A stretch of 64,000 nucleotides of DNA from Ilyomonas sp965219515. GTDB lineage: Bacteria > Bacteroidota > Bacteroidia > Chitinophagales > Chitinophagaceae. The notes below the pieces were generated by a model that saw only the letters and a list, made by a program, of their open reading frames with translations, ran no database searches and was not told the origin of the DNA. This document shows positions 34,230 through 42,515 of the stretch, one piece after another. Within the stretch, counting starts at the first letter, position 1, and every line of letters begins with the position of its first letter. The stretch is taken from contig OZ244776.1 of the NCBI GenBank assembly GCA_965219515.1, positions 930,001-994,000 of the forward strand. The letters are read 5' to 3'. The translations under genes were made by a program, and so were the position numbers.

Positions 34230-36263
34230 ATGCTTTTTAAAAAGGTGTTTTATTTATTGCTGCTGGGTTTTCTTGCCGCATCGTGCAACAACAAACAGCA
34301 ATCGTCAAAGCCGGATGTACTTGCCTCCAACATTGATTCAAGCGTAAACCCGGCAGACGATTTTTTTGATTATGCCAACGGCAACTGGATAAAGAAAAAC
34401 CCGATTCCGGCAGATGAAAGCGCGTGGGGTTTGTTTCAGGTTATTCCCGACGAAACACTAAAGCGTTTGCGCGATATAAATCTGGAAGTTTCTAAAACAT
34501 CTGATGCCGTGGGAACGGCTGAACAAAAAATAGGCAATTTCTGGCAGGCGGCGAACGATACCACAAAAACTGAGCAGCTTGGCATTAGTCCGCTCAAGCC
34601 TTATCTCGCAAAAATTGATTCAATACACGATGCTGCTTCTCTGCAAACCACAATGGCTCAGCTTGATGTGATGGGCGTTGGCGGCGCGATTGCCTTTTAT
34701 GTTGGTCAGGATGCAAAAAACAGCACACGCGAAGTGTTGCAAATGTGGCAAACAGGTTTGGGTTTACCCGAAAGAGAATTTTATTTTAAAACCGATAAAA
34801 CATCGGTTGACATTCGCAATGCCTATGTAAAAAACATAACAAAAATCTTAACGCTGCTTGATGAAGATTCTTCAAAAGCCAATGCCTCTGCCAATAAAAT
34901 TCTGATCCTGGAAACGGCACTTGCAAAATCGAGTAAGAAACTGGAAGACCTGCGCGATCCGTACAAAAATTATCACAAATACGCCGTAACAGAGTTAAGC
35001 CGGGTATCGCCGCAAATCGAATGGAACAATTACATGTCGGTTTTTGGTGTAACCAATGCCGATTCGGTTATCATTGGTCAACCTGAATATTACAAAGAAG
35101 CCGGACAAATGCTTCATACCGCTTCGTTAGAAGTATGGAAAGATTATTTGCGCTACCGTCTTGCCAATGCTTTTACGCCCGCGCTTCCCGATGTTTTCAA
35201 CCGGACGGAATTTGAGTTTAATAAGCTTTTTTCCGGTGCGGCCGAACGAAGACCGCGATGGAAAAGAACCATACGAAGCGAACAAAATGTAATGGGTGAA
35301 TTGCTGGGTAAGATTTACGTAAAAAAATATTTTGACGACAGCGCAAAAGCTCGTTATACAAAACTGGTTGAAAACGTTCGCACCGCGCTGCAAAACAGAA
35401 TTGAGCACCTTGACTGGATGAGCGACAGCACCAAGCAAAAAGCATTGGCGAAACTGGCCGTGGTAAACAAAAAGGTTGGCTATCCCGACAAATGGAAAGA
35501 TTTTTCTTCGTTGGAAATATTGCCCGATAATTATTTTCAGAATCTTGTAAACGCAAATATTTTCTGGCACAATTACAACATTAATAAATTGGGCAAGCCG
35601 GTAGATAAAACAGAATGGAATATGTATCCGCAAACCTACAATGCGTATTACGATCCTTCTAACAACGAAATTGTTTTGCCTGCTGCCGCTTTTATTGTTC
35701 CCGGTTATTCCGATGCGGAATTAGACGATGCCGTTGTTTACGGCTACATGGCGGCTTCAACCATCGGGCATGAAATAACGCATGGTTTTGATGATGAAGG
35801 AAGGCAATATGACGAAAACGGAAATTTAAAAGAATGGTGGACATCTCAGGATTCAGCCGGTTTTGCAAAACGGGCAAAAGTATTGTCTGATCAATATAGT
35901 AATTATGTTGCCATTGATACGTTTAAAATAAACGGCAGAGCTACGCTTGGCGAGAACATTGCCGATCTTGGCGGCGTATTGCTGGGATACGATGCGTTTA
36001 AGCTGACCGATCAATACAAAAAAGGAGAGAAGATAGCCGGCTATACACCATCGCAGCGTTTTTTTCTTGGTTACGCGCTTGGCTGGCTTGAAAATGAACG
36101 ACCCGAAGAGTTGCGTACACAAGTTTTGACAGATGTGCATTCGCCTGCCAAATACCGGGTATTGGGTCCGCTTACCAATGTTGATGCATTTTATAAAGCC
36201 TTCGATATAAAGCCGGGCAGCAAAATGTACACGCCGGACAGTTTGCGGGCAAGAATCTGGTAA
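34230..36263 (+). CDS. M13 (neprilysin-like) zinc metallopeptidase lipoprotein
   Basis: A 677-residue peptidase from ATG 34230; an upstream in-frame TTG at 34212 would add six residues. The lipoprotein signal MLFKKVFYLLLLGFLAASC anchors it, probably in the periplasm or at the outer membrane. The N-terminal M13 domain begins PADDFFDYANGNWIKKNPIPADES. The catalytic part has NAYYDPSNNEIVLPAAAF, the zinc motif HEITH (514-518) and ENIADLGG (third ligand Glu575). The C-terminal DVHSPAKYRVLGPLTN is also characteristic. It should cleave oligopeptides; the natural substrate is unknown. Confidence 0.93.
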   Translation: MLFKKVFYLLLLGFLAASCNNKQQSSKPDVLASNIDSSVNPADDFFDYANGNWIKKNPIPADESAWGLFQVIPDETLKRLRDINLEVSKTSDAVGTAEQKIGNFWQAANDTTKTEQLGISPLKPYLAKIDSIHDAASLQTTMAQLDVMGVGGAIAFYVGQDAKNSTREVLQMWQTGLGLPEREFYFKTDKTSVDIRNAYVKNITKILTLLDEDSSKANASANKILILETALAKSSKKLEDLRDPYKNYHKYAVTELSRVSPQIEWNNYMSVFGVTNADSVIIGQPEYYKEAGQMLHTASLEVWKDYLRYRLANAFTPALPDVFNRTEFEFNKLFSGAAERRPRWKRTIRSEQNVMGELLGKIYVKKYFDDSAKARYTKLVENVRTALQNRIEHLDWMSDSTKQKALAKLAVVNKKVGYPDKWKDFSSLEILPDNYFQNLVNANIFWHNYNINKLGKPVDKTEWNMYPQTYNAYYDPSNNEIVLPAAAFIVPGYSDAELDDAVVYGYMAASTIGHEITHGFDDEGRQYDENGNLKEWWTSQDSAGFAKRAKVLSDQYSNYVAIDTFKINGRATLGENIADLGGVLLGYDAFKLTDQYKKGEKIAGYTPSQRFFLGYALGWLENERPEELRTQVLTDVHSPAKYRVLGPLTNVDAFYKAFDIKPGSKMYTPDSLRARIW

Positions 36264-36315
36264 CAGAGCAGAACATCACATCAAAACATTTTCAAAAGTA
36301 ATGGCCCTAAAGCTG

Positions 36316-36690
36316 TTACTTTTTCTTTTTGACAGCCATTGCTTTTTCTTTTTCCTGCGCAACGCGGAAGGCGGCAATCTGGCTGATTAAAGCCAGTGGC
36401 ATCGGCTTGTCAACCGGAAATTGCACCGAGCCTTTGGCGCTTTTATAAACGGCTAATTCTTTTGCAAAAGCTGCTATGCCATCGGGGGTGGGATAGAAGC
36501 CGATGTGATGTTTATAAGCACCGAAATGAAGAAGATTTTTCCCTAACGTAAAAGTCGGGACGCCGTAACTGATTGTTTCCTGCGCTTCGGGGGCCGCTTG
36601 TTTTATGGCTTGGCGAATCTGTTGTAAAATGGCTTGCGTTTCCAACGAAAATTCCCCGATATAATCATCAATGTTGCTATAATTTTTCAT
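36316..36690 (-). CDS. DUF1801/iron-chaperone-like (YdhG family) protein
   Basis: A 124-residue protein with the DUF1801 pattern: IDDYIGEFSLETQAILQQIRQAIKQAAPEAQETISYGVPTFTLG, then LLHFGAYKHHIGFYPTPDGI and a Lys-rich end. The family includes YdhG/frataxin-like proteins proposed as iron chaperones, but the role here is unproven. It stands alone on the minus strand, convergent with the M13 peptidase gene (52 bp apart). Confidence 0.85.
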   Translation of the reverse strand: MKNYSNIDDYIGEFSLETQAILQQIRQAIKQAAPEAQETISYGVPTFTLGKNLLHFGAYKHHIGFYPTPDGIAAFAKELAVYKSAKGSVQFPVDKPMPLALISQIAAFRVAQEKEKAMAVKKKK

Positions 36691-36819
36691 ATTGCTAAAT
36701 ATTTTGAATAAAAAAAATTGTTTATCCTATACATAACAGCGTATTACAAAATAAATTTTTTTTTATGAATCAATAAAAAAAGTCGGGTATCAGTTTTGAT
36801 TTATTTCCCTAAAAAATTT

Positions 36820-37356
36820 ATGGATAGCATTAACAAGCAACAGCCGGAAGACAACTTGAAAGACCTGCATGGCGAAGAAGCAAAGAAAAAAATAAAAGAC
36901 TTAACCGACAGTGCAAAAACCTGTTTCTTTTGTACGGATATTACGGCAGGAAAACCGTTTGCAACGCGACCAATGTCGGTACAAAAATTTGATGACGAAG
37001 GTAATTTCTGGTTTCTCAGCGCCAACGACAGTCATAAAAATGCAGAACTGTTATCAGATCAATCGGTGCAATTGTTATTTCAGGGTTCTTCTTATTCCGA
37101 GTTTTTAAATATTTATGGCACGGCTACGGTAAGCGAAGACAAAGAGAAAATTAAAGAATTGTGGGAACCGGTTTTAAAAACCTGGTTTACCGGAGGTGTG
37201 GATGATCCGCGTATTTCGGTAATAAAGGTTGAACCAACCGAGGGATATTATTGGGATAACAAACATGGACAGGCAGTTGCGTTTGTAAAACAATTGGTTG
37301 GTGCCGCCATTGGCAAAACCATTGATGATTCGGTTGAAGGCGGGTTAAATGTATAA
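36820..37356 (+). CDS. Pyridoxamine 5'-phosphate oxidase-family (general stress) protein
   Basis: A 178-residue protein from ATG 36820; the longer open frame starts at a TTG (36796). The split-barrel flavin-binding fold is shown by DSAKTCFFCTDITAGKPFATRPMSVQKFDDEGNFWFLSANDSHKNAELLSDQSVQLLFQ, as in general stress protein 26/YhbS-like PNPOx proteins. WEPVLKTWFTGGVDDPRISVIKVEPTEGYYWDNKHG follows. It may bind FMN or F420-like cofactors, but its reaction is unknown. No operon partner is evident. Confidence 0.85.
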   Translation: MDSINKQQPEDNLKDLHGEEAKKKIKDLTDSAKTCFFCTDITAGKPFATRPMSVQKFDDEGNFWFLSANDSHKNAELLSDQSVQLLFQGSSYSEFLNIYGTATVSEDKEKIKELWEPVLKTWFTGGVDDPRISVIKVEPTEGYYWDNKHGQAVAFVKQLVGAAIGKTIDDSVEGGLNV

Positions 37357-37406
37357 CTGTTTTGACACTGATATTATTGAATTTTAAATCGTAAAATGAC
37401 CAATAC

Positions 37407-37541
37407 GCTCTGTTTGCGATGCCAGCAGATTTAGATTAGAAATTTCATAAATTTATTTTTCTATTAAATCGGCTTCGCATAGATGATTACTTTTAGCCCT
37501 TTAAGCATCACTGCGAAATGGGCATCATCCGCAAACAGAGC
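37407..37541 (+). promoter_or_regulatory. Long inverted repeat spanning the flippase start codon
   Basis: GCTCTGTTTGCG (37407-37418) plus ATGCC (37419-37423) is complementary to GGCAT (37521-37525) and CGCAAACAGAGC (37530-37541), with a 4-base bulge. The ATG of the next gene (37518-37520) lies directly beside the right arm, so a folded mRNA could hide translation initiation. Whether it regulates or is just an inverted duplication of the gene start is unknown. Confidence 0.45.
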
Positions 37542-39008
37542 ATTTTTTCTTCTTTCTTTTCTTATGTTGGTTTTGCCATCGGAGCGGTAAACAAGCTGCT
37601 TATATTTCCGGTTTTTTTTTCCAGCAAGCAAATTGGTCTTACTACTTTATTGGTTGATATTGGTTTGGTATTTTCTACCGTTGCCATGCTTGGCGCAAAC
37701 TCAATTACCTATAAATTTTTTCCTTTCTACAAAGCTTATTTACCCAAGAAAAAAAATGATTTGCCTGCTTTTACGCTGCTGATTTGTGCAGGCGGATGTT
37801 TAATGGCGCTAACGGCATTATTTATTTTTGAAAGCTTCATCGTTAGAAAATTCGGCGCACAATCTCCTTTATTTGTTAGTCATTACAATTTATTGTATCC
37901 GCTTGTCATTTCCATCGCTTTATTTAGCTTATTCGAATCGTATGCGTGGAGCATTCGCAAAACGGTTGTGTCTAATTTCTTACGTGAAGTCGCTTTCCGG
38001 CTTTTTGTATTTGTTTTACTGATTTTATACATCTACAAAACCATTTCGCTTGAAACGTTTTTCACGTTGTATTCTTTTATTTATGTGCCTTCCGCTCTTA
38101 TCCTTCTCATTTATCTGATACGAAGCGGCAATTTTCCCATTAACTTTTCAATCAGTACGGTTACGCGTCGTTTGTATAAAAGAATTGCCGCTTTTGGGGC
38201 GCTCATTTTTTCCAGTTCATTACTCAACGTCATATCGCGCGCCATAGATGTTATCTTTCTGGCAAGCCAGAGTGCGGGCGGGTTAAGCGATGCCAATGTG
38301 TTTTCTTACGGTTCTTATATGATCAGCATTATGGAAGTGCCGCAACGAAGCATCAACGCTATTGCTATACCGGTAATTGCGCAGGCATGGAAAGACAAAG
38401 ACAAAACGGCGATTGAAAGTTTGTATCATAAAACATCTTTGAATTTGCTGATTGTGGGGCTTGCCATCTGGGGTTTGATATATCTGAATCTCGATAGCGC
38501 CATTCAATATCTGGGTCAGGAATATGCGCCGATGAAAACCGTTTTTATAATTATGGGAATAGCAAAACTGATTGACCTTGGCACCGGCGCCAATTCGCAG
38601 ATTTTGTTGTTGAGCAAATACTGGCGGTTCGATTTTTTTACCAATATGATTTACGTATTGTTATCGCTGCCGCTGAATTATGTTTTGATTCATAAATATA
38701 ATATTTATGGTCCTGCCTGGGCGAACCTGATAGCCATGACCATTTTTAATTCGGTTCGCTTTCTGTACATCTGGCGGTTTTTTCGCATTCAGCCGTTTAC
38801 GGTTTATACCATATATGCACTACTGATTGCGGTTGTTTGCATCATATCCATTCATTTCGTTCCAATGATCGGCAATATATATTCCGATGTTGTTGTGCGT
38901 TCGGCTATGTTTGCCGGTGCTTTTGCGGTAAGCATTCTGGTATTTAGAATTTCACCCGATATTACCGGGTTGTACCAGCATACCTGGCAGCGATTACAAA
39001 AAAAATAG
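37518..39008 (+). CDS. Oligosaccharide flippase (MOP/Wzx-like)
   Basis: A 496-residue polytopic protein with about 12-14 hydrophobic segments, starting MGIIRKQSIFSSFFSYVGFAIGAVNKLLIFPVFFSSKQIGLTTLLVD. It also has ANVFSYGSYMISIMEVPQRSINAIAIPVIAQAWKDKD, the conserved mid-protein motif of polysaccharide flippases. It is encoded away from the glycosyltransferase cluster, next to a nucleoside transporter, so it may serve lipid-linked peptidoglycan precursors, O-antigen or another glycan. A MurJ-like role cannot be excluded. An inverted repeat spans its start codon. Confidence 0.82.
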   Translation: MGIIRKQSIFSSFFSYVGFAIGAVNKLLIFPVFFSSKQIGLTTLLVDIGLVFSTVAMLGANSITYKFFPFYKAYLPKKKNDLPAFTLLICAGGCLMALTALFIFESFIVRKFGAQSPLFVSHYNLLYPLVISIALFSLFESYAWSIRKTVVSNFLREVAFRLFVFVLLILYIYKTISLETFFTLYSFIYVPSALILLIYLIRSGNFPINFSISTVTRRLYKRIAAFGALIFSSSLLNVISRAIDVIFLASQSAGGLSDANVFSYGSYMISIMEVPQRSINAIAIPVIAQAWKDKDKTAIESLYHKTSLNLLIVGLAIWGLIYLNLDSAIQYLGQEYAPMKTVFIIMGIAKLIDLGTGANSQILLLSKYWRFDFFTNMIYVLLSLPLNYVLIHKYNIYGPAWANLIAMTIFNSVRFLYIWRFFRIQPFTVYTIYALLIAVVCIISIHFVPMIGNIYSDVVVRSAMFAGAFAVSILVFRISPDITGLYQHTWQRLQKK

Positions 39009-39054
39009 TTCTTATCTTCATTGTATTACAAAACCAACACGACATTCTATCTGC

Positions 39055-40317
39055 ATGGAGCGATTTCAGGGTCTCAGCGGCATCGTATTAATTTTAGGCA
39101 TTGCTTTTTTATTTTCAAATAACAGAAAGCTGATTAATTACAGATTGGTTGTAAGCGGCATTGCCCTCCAGATTCTGATTGCATTTCTGGTATTTAAAGT
39201 TACGCCGGTTGCCAATTTTTTTCAATGGTTGGGTCATGGTATGCAACTGATAGAAAACTTCGCTTTTCAGGGAGCGGCTTTTGTATATGGCGGCATTGGT
39301 GTTCCGAAAGGCGATGGCAGCGTAATGGATTATGCAGCCGGCGGTTTTGTATTCGCTTTTAATGTAACGGCAACCATTATTCTGGTGTGCGCACTGGTTG
39401 CTGTTTTTTATCATTATGGCATTATGCAACGCATTGTTTCGGTTATTGCAAAGGCGATGAATGTCATTATGCGTGTCAGCGGCGCCGAAGCGTTAAGCAA
39501 TGTAGCCAGCGCTTTTGTAGGGCAGGTGGAAGCACAGGTTATGATTCGTCCTTACTTAAAAGGAATGACGCGAAGTGAGCTTCTTGCCAGCATGAGCGGA
39601 AGCCTGGCGTGCATTGCCGGCGGCATTCTGGTTGTGTATGCGAATATGGGTGCACAGGCTGGTTTAGATTTGGCGCCCAAATTAATTACCGCAAGCCTCA
39701 TGGCAGCGCCGGGTGCATTGGTAATTTCAAAAATCGTATTTCCCGAAACGGAAGTCAGCCAGACGTTTGGCAAAGTAAGGCTGGAAGTAAAAAGCACTTA
39801 CACAAATGTTATTGATGCCATTTCTCATGGCGCCAGCGACGGCTTTAAAATATCCATGAATGTCATTGCCATGCTGATTGGCTTTATTGCCGTAATTTCT
39901 TGTCTGGATTATATTTTAATCCGCATCGGTCATCTTTTCAATCCTGATTTTACGTTGTCGCTCAATTTTATATTTGGCAAATTGTTTTACCCGTTTGCCT
40001 GGGCAATGGGTGTGCCGCAACAGGATGTAAGCAGCGCGGCAACGTTACTTGGGCAAAAGCTAACCATCAACGAATTTGTAGCTTTCAAGAGCTTAACTAC
40101 TAAATCGGTACCGGTATTGACAGATAAAGGTTTGCTGATTATCAGCATAGCCATTTGCGGTTTTGCCAATTTTAGCAGCGTAGGTATGCAAATCGGCGGC
40201 ATTGGCGAGCTTGCGCCGGAACGAAGATCAGATTTGGCTAAACTCGGTTTAAAAGCATTGTTGTGCGGCACGCTGGCAAGCTATCTCAGCGCAACCATTG
40301 CCGGCATATTAATGTAA
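39055..40317 (+). CDS. nupC: CNT-family nucleoside transporter (NupC-like)
   Basis: A 420-residue concentrative nucleoside transporter that imports nucleosides with Na+ or H+. It has LSGIVLILGIAFLFSNNRKLINYRLV, GAAFVYGGIGVPKG, the Gate/C-terminal region VSGAEALSNVASAFVGQVEAQVMIRPYLKGMTRSELLASMSGSLACIAGG, and ICGFANFSSVGMQIGGIGELAPERRSDLAKLGLKAL. The SGAEALSNVASAFVGQ motif is diagnostic. Eight to ten TM helices fit the family. It lies 46 bp downstream of the flippase gene, possibly in one transcript. Confidence 0.93.
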   Translation: MERFQGLSGIVLILGIAFLFSNNRKLINYRLVVSGIALQILIAFLVFKVTPVANFFQWLGHGMQLIENFAFQGAAFVYGGIGVPKGDGSVMDYAAGGFVFAFNVTATIILVCALVAVFYHYGIMQRIVSVIAKAMNVIMRVSGAEALSNVASAFVGQVEAQVMIRPYLKGMTRSELLASMSGSLACIAGGILVVYANMGAQAGLDLAPKLITASLMAAPGALVISKIVFPETEVSQTFGKVRLEVKSTYTNVIDAISHGASDGFKISMNVIAMLIGFIAVISCLDYILIRIGHLFNPDFTLSLNFIFGKLFYPFAWAMGVPQQDVSSAATLLGQKLTINEFVAFKSLTTKSVPVLTDKGLLIISIAICGFANFSSVGMQIGGIGELAPERRSDLAKLGLKALLCGTLASYLSATIAGILM

Positions 40318-40603
40318 GGTAGATTATGCAGGTTAAATAACAATGTCAGATTCAATATGACTAAAAGAATCGCTTTTTTCATCAAATGATATATCGCCGC
40401 TATGATAGGGTTCTTTTTTAGAGGAAGTGATATAATGAAAAACATAAAAGCCGGTTAGTATCAACATGAGGTACAACATACACAATTCCGTTTTCTGTTA
40501 TTAAAGTTCTTCTGATAGTCATAAAGAGAATCAGGTTTAATAACAATATTGAAAACTTTATGCCAATTGGCAAATCAAACGCGACATGTATAGGTTAAAA
40601 TAA

Positions 40604-41761
40604 TTATTTCGCAGGAAGCACCCCGGTTTCCATCAGATAGCCATCAATGCCACCTTTTAAATTGTATAAATTACTATAACCGAAGTTATCTTCCAGTTCG
40701 CGGATGGCTTTTGCGCTTCTCATTCCGCTCTTGCAATGCACAATTACTTTTTTACCATGCGAAATCTGGCTTGCCTTTTCAGCAACGTCTGCCAGCGGAA
40801 TAAGTTGCGCACCAATATTGGAAATGGCATATTCTTCCGGCTCGCGCACATCTATTACCTGAATGTCTTCACCGGTTTGCAGCCAGTCGTAAAGTTGTTG
40901 GGCCGTTATTTCTTTCACCGGTTTTTCTGCTGCTTTTACACCGCAGAATTGCTCGTAATCTATTAATTTAAAAATAGTTGGGTTTGTGCCGGAAATCGGG
41001 TTAGCGGAATTGTGTTTGAAAGTAAACGTTCGCGATTCAAAGCTTAACGCATCGAAAATATAAAACCGTCCGCTTAACGGCTCGCCAATGCCGGTTATTA
41101 CTTTAATGACTTCCAATGCCTGAAGGCTTCCGATGATGCCGGGTAATACGCCAAGCACACCGCCTTCTGCACAGCTTGGCACAAGACCGGGCGGCGGCGG
41201 GGCAGGGTAAAGGTCGCGGTAATTGGGCCCGGTAACGCCATCTTTATTTGTATAATTAAATACAGATACCTGACCTTCAAACTGAAAGATAGAAGCATAT
41301 ACATTTGGTTTGCCGCTAAGTACGCAGGCATCGTTTACCAGATAGCGCGTTGGAAAATTATCGGTGCCGTCTGCCACCACATCATAATCCTGTATCAGTT
41401 GCATCGCATTTGCCGATGTAAGCTGCGTATTGTAAACATTGATTTGTATATATGGATTTAACGACAGCAATCTTTCTTTTGCCGCTTCGGCTTTCGGTTT
41501 GCCTACTTCGTGCACACCAAACAAAACCTGACGGTGCAGGTTGCTATCGTCCACCACATCAAAATCTACAATGCCGATGGTGCCAACGCCAGCGGCTGCC
41601 AGATACAACAAAGCCGGACTTCCCAAACCGCCCGACCCAACAACCAATACTTTTGCGGCTTTCAGCTTTTGCTGACCTTCCAATCCAAAATCGGGCATTA
41701 TGATATGCCGGTTATATCTGTTGAGTTCTTCTGTGGAAAACTGAATCTTTTCTGTTGCCAT
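40604..41761 (-). CDS. MoeB/ThiF-type E1 adenylyltransferase with rhodanese domain
   Basis: A 385-residue E1-like enzyme (HesA/MoeB/ThiF with a C-terminal rhodanese domain). The ATP-binding start is VVGSGGLGSPALLYLAAAGVGTIGIVDFDVVDDSNLHRQ, and FPTRYLVNDAC and APPPPGLVPSCAEGGVLGVLPG follow. The zinc-ligand CxxC pairs found in MoeB are replaced (NYRDLYP and KHNSANPISG). The rhodanese domain has VIDVREPEEYAISN and HCKSGMRSAK with Cys343 as the sulfur acceptor. It should adenylate the C-terminal Gly of the adjacent carrier protein and transfer sulfur to form a thiocarboxylate. It is the last gene of the four-gene minus-strand cluster. Confidence 0.85.
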   Translation of the reverse strand: MATEKIQFSTEELNRYNRHIIMPDFGLEGQQKLKAAKVLVVGSGGLGSPALLYLAAAGVGTIGIVDFDVVDDSNLHRQVLFGVHEVGKPKAEAAKERLLSLNPYIQINVYNTQLTSANAMQLIQDYDVVADGTDNFPTRYLVNDACVLSGKPNVYASIFQFEGQVSVFNYTNKDGVTGPNYRDLYPAPPPPGLVPSCAEGGVLGVLPGIIGSLQALEVIKVITGIGEPLSGRFYIFDALSFESRTFTFKHNSANPISGTNPTIFKLIDYEQFCGVKAAEKPVKEITAQQLYDWLQTGEDIQVIDVREPEEYAISNIGAQLIPLADVAEKASQISHGKKVIVHCKSGMRSAKAIRELEDNFGYSNLYNLKGGIDGYLMETGVLPAK

Positions 41762-41769
41762 TCTGATAA

Positions 41770-42054
41770 TTATAGAGTGTGAGAGCCGCCCGCAATAGCA
41801 GGAACGATGCTGATGGTTGTTGCATTGGTTATGGCTGTGTTTTGTTGCTGCAGATTGCGAATATCATCTTCACCAACAAAAATGTTGATGAACGGGCGAA
41901 CTTTATCTTCGGTATCGAATAAATGTTTTTTTAAATCGGGAAACTTTTCAGTCAGATGCTGCAACGCTTCCTGAACATCGGCTGCCGCCACATTCACTTT
42001 TGAAGAATTGCCCGTAAACTTACGTAATGGTGTGGGTATAATAATTGTTGCCAT
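41770..42054 (-). CDS. CysO/MoaD-like sulfur-carrier protein with masked Gly-Gly
   Basis: A 94-residue ubiquitin-fold sulfur carrier: IIIPTPLRKFTGNSSKVNVAAADVQEALQHL, then FINIFVGEDDIRNLQQQNTAI and the C-terminus IVPAIAGGSHTL. The IPTPLR start and the AxAGG end are of the CysO type. The active C-terminal Gly-Gly is followed by Ser-His-Thr-Leu, so it must be trimmed before activation. The JAMM peptidase gene overlaps its start by 35 bp, and the E1 gene lies 8 bp downstream, both consistent with a joint system. The stop is a plain TAA after Leu. Confidence 0.88.
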   Translation of the reverse strand: MATIIIPTPLRKFTGNSSKVNVAAADVQEALQHLTEKFPDLKKHLFDTEDKVRPFINIFVGEDDIRNLQQQNTAITNATTISIVPAIAGGSHTL

Positions 42055-42496
42055 CGGTTATTTTATTAATAGAAATATTATTTTTTACAATGCTGATTGC
42101 TTCTTCTTTTAGTGAAGAATCATTTTGCAATCGCCAGCTTTTTATGGAAGTAACTTCTCCATTAAAAAAAGAAACGATAAGATAGGAAAATACATGTAAA
42201 GCTGCCTGCACATCTTTTTTTGACGGCATCGCTTCACAATCGGGATGCGAATGGTAAACACCAAGCAGATTTAAATTGTTTTCATCGGCAAATTGTTCGG
42301 CGTTCATATAATCTTCCGGTGAAATTAAAAATGATTTATGCTTTGCTATTGCTGCGTTGCTGCAAATAAAAATATCAATAACTGTGCGATGATGATTTGC
42401 TTCATTGCCAAACAAAAAACCACAACATTCCTGCGGATAACAGGCTTGTGCATGGCTGAAAATTGCATCAAGCGGTGTTTGTAAAATGTTTAGCAT
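42020..42496 (-). CDS. JAMM (M67) metallopeptidase, probable sulfur-carrier processing enzyme
   Basis: A 158-residue peptidase from ATG 42496 (MLNILQTPLDAIF); the longer frame from 42526 would overlap the upstream gene. The JAMM motif is intact: HSHPDCEAMPSKKD, that is H82-x-H84-x7-S92-x2-D95, with the supporting Glu23 in PQECCGFLFG. Family members remove amino acids after Gly-Gly or cleave carrier-amino-acid adducts (QbsD and Mec+ types). Here it would expose the Gly-Gly of the neighbouring carrier. Its 3' end overlaps the carrier gene by 35 bp, implying translational coupling. Confidence 0.85.
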   Translation of the reverse strand: MLNILQTPLDAIFSHAQACYPQECCGFLFGNEANHHRTVIDIFICSNAAIAKHKSFLISPEDYMNAEQFADENNLNLLGVYHSHPDCEAMPSKKDVQAALHVFSYLIVSFFNGEVTSIKSWRLQNDSSLKEEAISIVKNNISINKITDGNNYYTHTIT

Positions 42497-42515
42497 CAGA
42501 TTATTTATTAAGTAG

